Below, in pieces: positions 1-6,878 of a stretch of 13,342 bases of DNA (positions are counted from its first letter, which is position 1; each line of letters begins with the position of its first letter). This stretch comes from Pseudomonadota bacterium (GTDB lineage: Bacteria > Desulfobacterota > DSM-4660 > Desulfatiglandales > B25-G16). The stretch is taken from contig JADFWK010000007.1 in NCBI GenBank assembly GCA_015223015.1, positions 1 through 13,342 of the forward strand. The letters run 5' to 3'. The translations under genes and the position numbers were made by a program. The notes under the pieces were generated by a model. The model ran no database searches. It had not been told where the DNA came from and was given only the letters and a program-made list of their open reading frames with translations.

Positions 1-30
1 CACTTTAGTTCATTTTAGCTCACTTTAGGC
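1..30. repeat. Imperfect 10-bp tandem repeat upstream of imuB
   Basis: Three consecutive decamers follow the pattern CAYTTTAGNY (CACTTTAGTT, then CATTTTAGCT, then CACTTTAGGC). The word TTAGCTCACTTT within it (15-26) recurs at 12006-12017, just before argD, so this looks like a dispersed intergenic repeat family. Whether the array continues to the left is unknown because the window starts here. Confidence 0.6.
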
Positions 31-55
31 ACTTAAATTAAGAAGCTTGGGTGGT

Positions 56-76
56 GCTTACTGCCTACTGCTTACT
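56..76. repeat. Heptad tandem repeat in the imuB upstream region
   Basis: Two GCTTACT units flank one GCCTACT unit, giving three exact-period 7-bp units about 20 bp before the imuB start. It is one of several period-7 arrays near gene boundaries in this window (see 1263-1290, 1652-1704 and 1731-1758). No promoter is evident between it and the gene. Confidence 0.6.
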
Positions 77-97
77 TCTATTGCGGAATTTTGAGCC

Positions 98-1261
98 ATG
101 TACCGTCACATCATCCACCTTCATATCCCAGCCTTTCCCATCGCTGTGGCACGTGTCTCTCAGCCAGAGCTCAGGGATCGCCCTGTGGCAGTTGCCCCGC
201 CTCACTCAGAACGAGCGCTTCTCCTCTCTGTCTCACCTGAGGCCCGGAGGGAAGGCGTTTTTAAGGGCATGCCCCTTGGAAAAGCCGTGAAATTCTGTCC
301 TGGTCTGACCGTCTTACCCCCCGATCGGGATTTCACGGTAAAGGCCTGCCAGGTCCTCGCCAAGATGGTGGCGCAATATACACCCCTCTGGGAACCCTCA
401 CGGCCAGGTCATATCTATCTGGATGTGACAGGGACATATCGTCTCTGGGGGAGGGCAAAAGACACGGCCAGCCGTCTTAGACGGGAAATCAAGGAACATC
501 TATGTCTCTCGGGGATGGTGGGCGTGGCGGGAAACAAGATGGTCTCCAGCATCGCCTCCTGGATTGCATCATCTGAGGGCTTACTGGACGTGGATCACGG
601 TCAGGAATCCTCGTTCATGGCCCCCCTAAAGGCAAGTGTCCTGCCTGGCATAGGCCATGTTCGCAGGAAAATCCTTCTGGAAGAGCTGAATATCTTCTTA
701 GTCCGGGAGGTAGCTGCCCTCGATATAGGGACGCTGAAGCTTGTTTTTGGCCAGCAGGCCTATGTGATCCATCAGCGCGCCCTCGGCATAGACCCCACCC
801 CGGTTTATCCCCCTCGCATGGAACCCACGGTAGCCGAGGAGGTCACCCTCCCCCAGGACGAGAACGATGACGAGAAACTGCTGGGAATCCTCTATGGATT
901 GGTGGAAAGGTGCTCCCATCAGCTTTCGAGCAGGGCATTGCTGCCCCGCAAGGCAGGGCTGATCTTCAGGTATACCGACCAGGAAGAGATCATGCGCCAG
1001 ATCAATCTGCCCCGTATGACTTTTTGGGATTTCGACCTCTATGCACCTATGGAGAGGATCTTTTTAAGGGCCTGCCGACGCCGCGTGAGAGTCAGGTTTA
1101 TAAAGGTATGGTTTCAGGACTTTTCACCCCCCACCACACAACTTTCTCTTTTCCCCGCACGGGCTCCCCTCATGGAGAAAAAGGCCCTGGCGACCCAGGC
1201 CCTGAATCGCATCAGGGAGAGGTATGGAGATGAGGTAATCAGGTACGGCAGGACAGCATAA
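98..1261 (+). CDS. imuB: ImuB-like inactive Y-family DNA polymerase (mutasome clamp adaptor)
   Basis: This 387-residue protein has the Y-family (DinB/UmuC) fold. The palm/fingers region covers about residues 4-160, with YLDVTGT at 107-113 and GVAGNKMVSSIAS at 142-154. A helix-hairpin-helix LPGIG lies at 182-186, followed by a little-finger-like region. The catalytic carboxylates of active enzymes are missing: by alignment Dpo4 D7 corresponds to H9, and the DE pair before YLD is G104-H105. A clamp-binding QLSLF lies at 348-352 and a DinB-like tail (RIRERYGDE) follows. This combination is the hallmark of ImuB, which in studied bacteria bridges ImuA, DnaE2 and the beta clamp during mutagenic lesion bypass. 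DnaE2 downstream supports this. imuA is not visible in the window. The ATG at 98 places the conserved first beta strand right after the start, but its ribosome binding site is weak. An active DinB is unlikely given the lost residues. Confidence 0.88.
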   Translation: MYRHIIHLHIPAFPIAVARVSQPELRDRPVAVAPPHSERALLLSVSPEARREGVFKGMPLGKAVKFCPGLTVLPPDRDFTVKACQVLAKMVAQYTPLWEPSRPGHIYLDVTGTYRLWGRAKDTASRLRREIKEHLCLSGMVGVAGNKMVSSIASWIASSEGLLDVDHGQESSFMAPLKASVLPGIGHVRRKILLEELNIFLVREVAALDIGTLKLVFGQQAYVIHQRALGIDPTPVYPPRMEPTVAEEVTLPQDENDDEKLLGILYGLVERCSHQLSSRALLPRKAGLIFRYTDQEEIMRQINLPRMTFWDFDLYAPMERIFLRACRRRVRVRFIKVWFQDFSPPTTQLSLFPARAPLMEKKALATQALNRIRERYGDEVIRYGRTA

Positions 1262-1262
1262 T

Positions 1263-1290
1263 AGCTCATAGCTGTAAGCTGATAGTTTGT
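1263..1290. repeat. Degenerate heptad array directly after imuB
   Basis: Four consecutive 7-bp units begin with AG: AGCTCAT, AGCTGTA, AGCTGAT and a decayed AGTTTGT. The array starts 2 bp after the imuB stop codon. It has the same period as the arrays at 56-76, 1652-1704 and 1731-1758, but a different word. Confidence 0.55.
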
Positions 1291-1378
1291 AAGTAATCAC
1301 AGGATCGCTCATTCAAATAGATCAGATGAAGAGTACAGGAAAAGGTCAAATCCCGATAAAATCGGAATAAAATCTTCA

Positions 1379-1475
1379 CCCTGTTAGATAAAAGGTTCGC
1401 ATCTCTTAATTTAGGCATAGTGCCCCTATGCATCAGGAAAGCTAAGATTATTAGCTTGTTAACTATCTAACAGGG
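1379..1475. repeat. 97-bp element with perfect 12-bp inverted ends and two inner hairpins
   Basis: CCCTGTTAGATA at 1379-1390 is the exact reverse complement of TATCTAACAGGG at 1464-1475. Inside are two further stem-loops: a GCATAG/CTATGC stem around 1414-1430, and AAGCTAA/TTAGCTT with the 5-nt loop GATTA around 1440-1458. The whole unit could fold as a cloverleaf-like structure. It may be a miniature inverted-repeat element or a structured RNA or DNA site. No target duplication is evident and no reading frame is present. The type is unassigned. Confidence 0.6.
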
Positions 1476-1505
1476 CAAAAATGCCAAATCAAGGCCCAAT
1501 GACTC

Positions 1506-1656
1506 AATGCCAAAAGTTTTTCCTTTGAAATTCTGGCTTCAGCATTTGGTTCCCCTTCGGTAGAAAGGTTGGCCTTTGGAATTTCATATTCGTGGACGTG
1601 CTCCACGTGCGCTGCCTACTCCGCGAGGAAGTATCCCTGTACCATTTTTTGGCATT
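1506..1656. repeat. Inverted AATGCCAAAA pair enclosing a small hairpin
   Basis: AATGCCAAAA (1506-1515) is reverse-complementary to TTTTGGCATT (1647-1656). Between them a compact stem-loop lies at 1591-1607 (CGTGGA, loop CGTGC, TCCACG). No open frame of note lies inside. Together with 1379-1475 this fills most of the imuB-dnaE2 spacer with repeat-like DNA. I see no LexA-type palindrome (for example CTGT-N8-ACAG) or clear promoter here, so SOS control cannot be shown from the sequence. Confidence 0.45.
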
Positions 1657-1704
1657 TGGTTTTTGTCATTCATTTGAACTTTGAGTTTTGACATTTGTCA
1701 TTTG
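1652..1704. repeat. Heptad array (NNNTTTG) upstream of dnaE2
   Basis: Two units (GCATTTG, GTTTTTG) at 1652-1665 are followed by a 4-nt interruption and five more units at 1670-1704: TCATTTG, AACTTTG, AGTTTTG, ACATTTG, TCATTTG. Each unit ends TTTG or a close variant. The reading frame of dnaE2 is open through the last units, so an upstream TTG at 1688 could be taken for its start, but that sequence is repeat-derived. Confidence 0.65.
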
Positions 1705-1730
1705 CCCATCTTATTCCCTGGGCCTTAAAC

Positions 1731-1758
1731 CTATGAGCTATGAGCTTGGCGCTATGAA
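1731..1758. repeat. Heptad array containing the dnaE2 start codon
   Basis: There are four 7-bp units: two CTATGAG, a diverged CTTGGCG, and CTATGAA. The ATG of the last unit (1754-1756) is the likely dnaE2 start. The ATG of the first unit (1733) is in the same frame because three heptads make 21 nt. Changes of three units would keep the frame, and changes of one or two units would shift the upstream ATG out of it. Confidence 0.6.
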
Positions 1759-4700
1759 TTCTTTCGTCCATCTCAATGTCCATTCCCACTATTCCCGGGG
1801 CTGGGGTATCGGCACCATTGAAAAACTCTGCCAATCTGCCAAAGACCAGGGCATGGATAAACTCGCCCTCACCGATACCAATGGACTCTACGGGCTGGTC
1901 TTTTTTATCCAGACAGCCAGTGAAGTGGGTATCCAGCCCATCGTGGGCAGTGAGCTTACAACCGATGAGCACCGGGCTGTGTTGCTGGTCCAAAACCACG
2001 AGGGATATGCCAACCTCTGCCGGATTATCTCAGACCGCCACTGCCATCAGGACTTTGATCTGATCAAATCCCTCAAGGAACGGCGTGAGGGACTCATCAT
2101 CTTCTCCGACGACTCCACATTGCTCAAGGCCCTTAAAAGAGATTCAAAAGATGACCTCTTTGTTGAGATGTCCCCGGGCTACAATATGGCCAACTCCTAT
2201 GCCTTTTCCCGGAAAAGTGACATCCCCCCTCTCGCCACCAACCGGGTCTACCTGATCAGGGAAGATCAGTTTCCGCTCCACCGGATTCTTCGGGCCGTAG
2301 CCCTGAATAGCAAGCTTTCCCGTTTACGGTGTGAGAACACCTGCCGGGAGCACAATTTCTTGAATGCCGCCCAATCCATGATCGACCAGTTTCCCCATGC
2401 CCCCCTGGCAATCCGTAATACCCTCGAGGTGGCCGAACGATGTCTTATGAGTTGGGATTTTAGCCGCATCGTCTTCCCCCGTTTCGGGCACATGACGGAC
2501 AGGGAGGCCTATGAAACCCTCTACCGGGCTACCATAGAGGGTTGCAGGCGGCGGTATGGAACACTTACTCCAGCGGTCAAGGGGCGCGTGGAGCACGAGA
2601 TGAAGATCATCCGGGAGAAAAACTTCGCCCATTATTTTCTGGTGGTGGCCGATATTACCAAAAGGGCCTGCCGATCATGCGGCCGGGGAAGCGCCGCCGC
2701 CTCCATCGTCTCCTACGCCTTAGGCATCACCCATGTCGATCCTATAAAACACCACCTCTTCTTTGAGCGTTTTTTAAACCCGGGACGGATGGACCCTCCG
2801 GACATTGATGTGGACTTCGCATGGGACGAACGGGATCAGATCATTGACTATGCCTTCTCCAGATACGGAAACCGAAGGGCCGCCATGGTCGCCAACCATA
2901 ACACCTATGGAGCCAGGTCCGCCATCAGGGAGGTAGCAAAGGTCTTCGGCCTCACCGAGGCAGAAATAAGTCGGGTGACCAGCAAAATTGGTTTTGGCTG
3001 GCACCTGAAGGGAATCTGGAGGGAGCTGGCAAAGCATCCCAAGATGAGAGGGATCGAGTTCAAGAAACCCTGGGATGAGATTTTACGTGCCGCAGTTCAG
3101 CTCGAAGATCACCTCAATCACCTTTCCGTCCACTGCGGCGGTCTAGTGATCGTGCCCGATGAGATTCGCCGTTACTGCCCGGTGGAAATCTCTGCAAGCG
3201 GGGTTCAGGTACTCCAGTGGGAAAAGGATTCGGTGGAGGACGCAAGGCTTGTCAAGATAGACATCTTGGGAAACCGGAGCCTTGCCGTCATCCGGGATGC
3301 CCTTGGTCTGGTGGAGAGGAATTATGGCCGGCGCATCGATTATGCAAGTTGGAGCCCCATAAATGACCCCAAGACAATGGAGATCTTCTACCGCGGTGAT
3401 ACCTTTGGTGTTTTTTATTTTGAGAGCCCCGCCACACGGCAGGTGCTGAAGAAGGTCAGCTCTGGCTTTAGCTTTGAGGAGTACTCCCGGCTGGACCACT
3501 TCCACCTCAACGTGGTGGTCACCTCCATCATCAGGCCAGCCTCAAACCGAAGCATCAGGACATGGGTATCCAGGCTCCATGGCCAGCCCTGGGATACGCC
3601 CCACCCCCTTTTACGGCCAGTCCTGGAGGAAACTCTGGGGGTCATGGTCTTTCAGGAGCAGTTGAGCCAAGCGGCCATGCACCTGGCCGGATTTGATCCT
3701 GCAGAGGCGGATACCCTGAGGAAGGTAGTCAGCAAGAAACATAGGGAAAAGAAACTCCGTGATTTTTATGCCCGATTTATTCGGGGGGCGAGCAACCGGG
3801 GTGTCAGCCTGCAAGTGATAGAGGATGTCTGGCACATGATGATGGGCTTTGACGGTTACAGCTTCTGTAAACCGCACTCGGCCAGCTACACCTTAGTAGC
3901 CTATAAATCCGCCTATCTCAGGGCCCATTATCCAGCCGAGTTCATGGCATCTGTCATTTCCAACGGCGGGGGCTATTACTCTACGTTTGGTTATCTGTCG
4001 GAAGCGAGGCGGATGGGGCTTAAAATCCTTCCTCCCGATATCAACCAAAGTGAGATCAAATATACCGGCCACAACAGGGAGATTCGAGTCGGTCTCATGC
4101 AGCTCAAGGCCCTCTCCCAAGAGGGTCGGGAGCTCATCATTCATGAGCGCTCCAAAAACGGTCCCTTCACTGGCTTTGAGGATTTTCTGCACAGAGCTGG
4201 CCGCCATCTCCACCTCCAGGATGTCAGAATCCTTATCAAGATTGGCTGCTTTGACAGCATCGCCCGTGGCTTAAGTAGACCCTCTCTGATGTGGCAGGCC
4301 CTTCGATTCTACGGTGGGGAAAATCAAGAAGAGAATGCCCCCAGCCTGTTTTCCACACCCCCTCCCCTCTCCCCCGTGAAACAACCTCCTTATCCAAAAA
4401 ATCTCATGCTGAGACATGAGTTGGATACCCTGGGCTTGCTGTTTTCCCTCCACCCCCTCGACCAATATAAAGGCCTCCTAAAGGGATTGGATTATGTCAA
4501 GGCCCAAGACCTCCATGCCCATGTGGGGAAACGGGTGACCACCATCGGCTGGCTGGTAACTGGTAAGACGGTGCATACCAAGGATGGAGATCCCATGAAA
4601 TTTGTCTCATTTGAGGATACCACCGGCCTTTATGAAACCGTATTCTTTCCAAAAATGTACAATAGGTTTTGTCATATGCTGAATGAGATGCGCCCCTATA

Positions 4701-4876
4701 TCCTCAAAGGTAAAGTGGAGGAGGATTTCGGTTCCATAACCCTGACGGTGGCCTGGATAGGATTTCTGGACAGATGGAAACGAGAGGCCCCCCGCCCGCC
4801 TCACTCCGCTTGGCTGGAGGGCGGGCCTGAGCGAAAGCGACCCGCCTGCCATTGCAAGGCACAAGCGGGCAGATAA
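1754..4876 (+). CDS. dnaE2: Error-prone DNA polymerase III alpha subunit DnaE2/ImuC
   Basis: This C-family polymerase of about 1040 residues is expected to do the synthesis step of ImuB-dependent mutagenic translesion replication. In order it has: an N-terminal PHP domain (HSH at residues 10-12); the palm with GRGS at 310-313; the catalytic D-x-D in PDIDVDF (D352, D354); the third Asp in KIDILG (D503); an SLF patch near 864-866, where replicative DnaE carries its clamp motif; and an OB-fold near 925-1005. The PHP motif usually written TDH reads TDT (40-42), suggesting an inactive phosphoesterase. I chose the ATG at 1754 because homologues begin just before the FVHLxVHSxYS strand. The same frame stays open to TTG 1688 and has ATG 1733, but that DNA is heptad repeat. 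No strong ribosome binding site is seen. The last 30 or so residues are encoded by palindromic DNA and look non-native. A replicative DnaE is less likely because of the length and the imuB neighbour. Confidence 0.88.
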   Translation: MNSFVHLNVHSHYSRGWGIGTIEKLCQSAKDQGMDKLALTDTNGLYGLVFFIQTASEVGIQPIVGSELTTDEHRAVLLVQNHEGYANLCRIISDRHCHQDFDLIKSLKERREGLIIFSDDSTLLKALKRDSKDDLFVEMSPGYNMANSYAFSRKSDIPPLATNRVYLIREDQFPLHRILRAVALNSKLSRLRCENTCREHNFLNAAQSMIDQFPHAPLAIRNTLEVAERCLMSWDFSRIVFPRFGHMTDREAYETLYRATIEGCRRRYGTLTPAVKGRVEHEMKIIREKNFAHYFLVVADITKRACRSCGRGSAAASIVSYALGITHVDPIKHHLFFERFLNPGRMDPPDIDVDFAWDERDQIIDYAFSRYGNRRAAMVANHNTYGARSAIREVAKVFGLTEAEISRVTSKIGFGWHLKGIWRELAKHPKMRGIEFKKPWDEILRAAVQLEDHLNHLSVHCGGLVIVPDEIRRYCPVEISASGVQVLQWEKDSVEDARLVKIDILGNRSLAVIRDALGLVERNYGRRIDYASWSPINDPKTMEIFYRGDTFGVFYFESPATRQVLKKVSSGFSFEEYSRLDHFHLNVVVTSIIRPASNRSIRTWVSRLHGQPWDTPHPLLRPVLEETLGVMVFQEQLSQAAMHLAGFDPAEADTLRKVVSKKHREKKLRDFYARFIRGASNRGVSLQVIEDVWHMMMGFDGYSFCKPHSASYTLVAYKSAYLRAHYPAEFMASVISNGGGYYSTFGYLSEARRMGLKILPPDINQSEIKYTGHNREIRVGLMQLKALSQEGRELIIHERSKNGPFTGFEDFLHRAGRHLHLQDVRILIKIGCFDSIARGLSRPSLMWQALRFYGGENQEENAPSLFSTPPPLSPVKQPPYPKNLMLRHELDTLGLLFSLHPLDQYKGLLKGLDYVKAQDLHAHVGKRVTTIGWLVTGKTVHTKDGDPMKFVSFEDTTGLYETVFFPKMYNRFCHMLNEMRPYILKGKVEEDFGSITLTVAWIGFLDRWKREAPRPPHSAWLEGGPERKRPACHCKAQAGR
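4791..4872. repeat. GC-rich palindromic (REP-like) element forming the dnaE2 3' end
   Basis: Two stem-loops lie in a row. CCCGCCC (4791-4797) pairs with GGGCGGG (4819-4825). CCCGC at 4841-4845 pairs with GCGGG at 4865-4869, with an inner TGCC/GGCA pair (4847-4850 and 4857-4860). The dnaE2 frame reads through both and stops at 4874-4876. The resembling hairpin at 4928-4949 suggests one composite repeat region. Confidence 0.6.
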
Positions 4877-4927
4877 AAAAGATCCTCCAGAGACAAGTCC
4901 TCAAGCATCTTGGATTGTGGGATATTA

Positions 4928-4949
4928 ACCCGCCATCCTTCTGGCGGGT
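4928..4949. repeat. 8-bp perfect hairpin downstream of dnaE2
   Basis: ACCCGCCA (4928-4935) and TGGCGGGT (4942-4949) flank a 6-nt loop TCCTTC. It shares the CCCGCC core with the palindromes at 4791-4872. It lacks a following T tract, so it is a REP-like repeat or RNA-stabilising stem rather than a classic intrinsic terminator. Confidence 0.6.
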
Positions 4950-5386
4950 AGAATCCACACCACCACCCAAGAGGGCCAATGCTCCACCAATAGATACTCA
5001 CTTAGATTAGTCAGCCTGCCTTGGTGCGACTCGTTCACCTATCGTAGGTTTAGACTATGCACTATTGCAAACCTGACTTTTTGAGTATCCAGCGCTGATC
5101 GGTCTGGGCCAGGGATTCTTAGGTCCCGTCCTTTGAGGATTACCTTTACAGAGAGCCCGATTATCCCGTGCAACACGGGATTGGAACTTTTACCTCCTGA
5201 TTTCAAAACTGGCCATGGGATTGAAACGGGCAAGTTTGCTGAGAATGTGACATTAGTGCAGAGCGGGACGAGAAATGGCTTTTGAATGACTATTAGAAAC
5301 CGATTTGTGGAGATTAGGGATTTGGCCCCTGTTTCTCACTATTAAGGCAAGATACCCGCGAGTCATGGCAAAGGCCACCACAGTAG
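4950..5386. other. Gene-free spacer between converging dnaE2 and lptF
   Basis: I find no credible coding region here. The short open frames on the minus strand lack ribosome binding sites and recognisable composition. One perfect stem-loop lies at 5163-5181 (ATCCCGTG, loop CAA, CACGGGAT). Words resembling a CRISPR repeat end (GATTGGAAC near 5180 and GATTGAAAC near 5220) occur about 40 bp apart, but the sequence before them does not match. The region could be eroded mobile or gene DNA. Confidence 0.5.
5163..5181. repeat. 8-bp stem with triloop in the dnaE2-lptF spacer
   Basis: ATCCCGTG and CACGGGAT are exact reverse complements around CAA. No T run follows on either strand, so a terminator role for the converging genes is doubtful. 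It may be a fragment of an eroded repeat. Confidence 0.45.
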
Positions 5387-6493
5387 TTATGAATTCCGTA
5401 CTGCCCGCCAAATAAGGGTAACGGCAGTTACCCCCAAGACCATATCCGGTATCCACATAGCCAGGGCTGGGTTTATAGTGCCCGTCTCCGCGAGGCTGTC
5501 TGCCGACGAGAGCAAAATGTAGTAGCCCGTAAAAATAGCAACACTCAGGGCAATCCCCCATGACCGTGCCCTTGCCTTCACCATTAAACCGAGGGGGAGC
5601 CCAAGAAGACCCAAGAGCAAGCAAGAAAAAGGAACCGAGAACTTCCTATGGAATTCTATGGACAAATTGTTGTGCTGGTAACTCCCTCTTTCCGCTTCTT
5701 TGAGGTGACGCCTGAGCTCAGATAGAGACATCTCCTTTTCACCCTTCATCCGTGAGGAGAATCTTCTCATGATCTCAGACAACTCTATATTCAGATCATA
5801 GGATTTAAATCGCAGCACCTTGGATGCATCTAAGTCCTTACTGACCATAAAGATCGATCCACCCTCGAGATGAAGGTTGATGGACATCTGTTGTGGATCT
5901 GAACTGATCCTTCCTGTTCGTGCAATAATGGTATTGGAAAGCTCCGGATCCCTCTCGTCCAATATAAACACCCCTTCCATGGTCTGGTCCTGAGCCGAGA
6001 TCTGATTGGCATAGAGCACTATGTTGGGGATGGTGTCATTGAATACACCTTGTTTAATTCCAATACTGGTGTTCGACTGGGCCACCTCGAAGAGGAGTCT
6101 TGCCATGGAATAGTTCCCTTTTGGAAGAAGATAGATCGCCATAAAGGAGGCCAGCACATAGCAGATAATCGAAAAGGTGATAACCGGAGGAAAAAGCTGA
6201 TACAGACTGATTCCGGATGATCTCAGGGCAATTATCTCATTGTCTTCATTGAGCCTAGAAAAGGCGATAAGGGAAGCCAAAAGGCTTGCCATTGGTAAGG
6301 TGAAAAAGAGAACATAGGGGAGCGTATACAAGGTTATGAGCAGAACCTGCACCAGGGATACTCCATGGTTGACCATCCATTCGGTCAGCCTTAGTATCCT
6401 CCCGGCGAGCACAAGAAAGGTAAACACAACGAGGCTGGCCACGAAATTCGGAATCATCTCCTTAAAGATATAGATATCAATAATTTTCTTCAT
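5387..6493 (-). CDS. lptF: LPS export permease LptF (YjgP/YjgQ family)
   Basis: This 368-residue inner-membrane protein belongs to the LptB2FG ABC transporter, which extracts lipopolysaccharide and feeds it to the periplasmic Lpt bridge. The layout fits the family. Three N-terminal membrane segments (about 14-32, 46-76, 102-123) have a cytoplasmic coupling-helix region between segments 2 and 3, with the family motif LNEDNEIIALRSSGIS (81-96). A periplasmic beta-jellyroll spans about 130-260. Three C-terminal segments follow (about 286-306, 313-332, 343-363). LptF rather than LptG is favoured by the GR-L-L-TEW-V-GVSL stretch after segment 1 and by FILDERDPE (176-184). The start ATG is preceded on its own strand by AAAGGT. 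Usually lptG follows lptF directly, but here the gene is followed by non-coding DNA, so lptG must lie elsewhere. It is divergent from the cooT module. Confidence 0.88.
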   Translation of the reverse strand: MKKIIDIYIFKEMIPNFVASLVVFTFLVLAGRILRLTEWMVNHGVSLVQVLLITLYTLPYVLFFTLPMASLLASLIAFSRLNEDNEIIALRSSGISLYQLFPPVITFSIICYVLASFMAIYLLPKGNYSMARLLFEVAQSNTSIGIKQGVFNDTIPNIVLYANQISAQDQTMEGVFILDERDPELSNTIIARTGRISSDPQQMSINLHLEGGSIFMVSKDLDASKVLRFKSYDLNIELSEIMRRFSSRMKGEKEMSLSELRRHLKEAERGSYQHNNLSIEFHRKFSVPFSCLLLGLLGLPLGLMVKARARSWGIALSVAIFTGYYILLSSADSLAETGTINPALAMWIPDMVLGVTAVTLIWRAVRNS

Positions 6494-6644
6494 ACCTTTG
6501 CCAGCGTTGATCTACCTTGTGCTTGCGGGCTGATTTATCAATCATATCGCCAGGGCTTTTGTCGCAGAAACAAGGGTATCACCAAAGCGCTCCCTCTAAT
6601 AATAAGCCTCTGGATAACCTCTCAGTAAGGCAGGCACCATAAAA

Positions 6645-6673
6645 AAAGTAGATGAAAAACAAGGTAATGTCAA
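6645..6673 (-). promoter_or_regulatory. Candidate sigma70 promoter for lptF
   Basis: On the minus strand a consensus -35 TTGACA (6673-6668) is followed after 17 nt by TACTTT (6650-6645), a weak -10. Transcription would begin near 6638 and give a leader of roughly 145 nt before the lptF ATG. The perfect -35 is the main support and the -10 matches only three of six positions. Confidence 0.35.
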
Positions 6674-6697
6674 TGGGTGGTTGGATAAATCAAGCAC

Positions 6698-6733
6698 TCC
6701 AGTCAATTCTTCCAGTCAATTCCAGTCAATTCT
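6698..6733. repeat. Triple tandem repeat between divergent promoters
   Basis: TCCAGTCAATTCT (6698-6710), TCCAGTCAAT (6711-6720) and TCCAGTCAATTCT (6721-6733) are directly adjacent. The array ends 2 bp before the -35 box of the plus-strand promoter and starts about 25 bp from the proposed lptF -35. A position next to the -35 fits an activator or metal-sensor binding array, but no regulator can be named. Copy slippage is an alternative. Confidence 0.65.
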
Positions 6734-6735
6734 TG

Positions 6736-6763
6736 TTGACAATCGGGGTCCTCTGTGTTAAAT
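6736..6763 (+). promoter_or_regulatory. Sigma70-type promoter of the cooT module
   Basis: TTGACA (6736-6741, consensus -35) is followed by a 16-nt spacer and TTAAAT (6758-6763, four of six matches to -10), with an A/T-rich stretch after it. Transcription would begin near 6770, giving a leader of about 150 nt to the cooT ATG. That leader includes the terminator at 6812-6878. Confidence 0.6.
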
Positions 6764-6811
6764 AAAAACACAATTGTAGCAAGAAGCTGCAGAGAAAGCA
6801 CTATACACTTG

Positions 6812-6878
6812 AAAAAGCCAGAAAGGCTCCTTATGTAAGAGAGATGCTGATAATTCCTTTCTGGTTTTTCTTTTTTTT
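6812..6878 (+). terminator. Intrinsic terminator inside the cooT leader (attenuator or sRNA end)
   Basis: CCAGAAAGG (6818-6826) pairs perfectly with CCTTTCTGG (6856-6864). The stem can be extended by AAAAA (6812-6816) with TTTTT (6865-6869) across one bulged base. It is followed by a T-rich tract running to 6878, interrupted by one C. The loop is about 29 nt and has weak inner pairing. Because it lies between a promoter and the AGGAGGT site of cooT, it could act as a conditional terminator, or it could end a separate RNA of about 105 nt. I see no NiCo-riboswitch consensus upstream. Confidence 0.65.

Noticed and set aside
1379..1475. Integron attC site, suggested by GTTAGAT and ATCTAAC, which fit the GTTRRRY and RYYYAAC core boxes
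   Set aside because: The order is reversed: attC has RYYYAAC on the left and GTTRRRY on the right, and here it is the opposite on either strand. No integrase or cassette structure is present.
5155..5230. Possible remnant CRISPR array (GATTGGAAC and GATTGAAAC words about 40 bp apart)
   Set aside because: Only the last nine or so bases look alike. The preceding bases that would make a full repeat do not match, and there is no third unit or cas gene.
5253..5624. Minus-strand frame of 123 codons overlapping the end of lptF
   Set aside because: It is mostly a frame shadow of lptF continued into non-coding DNA, with no recognisable domain or start signal.
6764..6812. NiCo riboswitch upstream of cooT
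   Set aside because: The expected conserved G-rich junction sequences of that class are not visible and the segment before the terminator is too short for its four-way junction.
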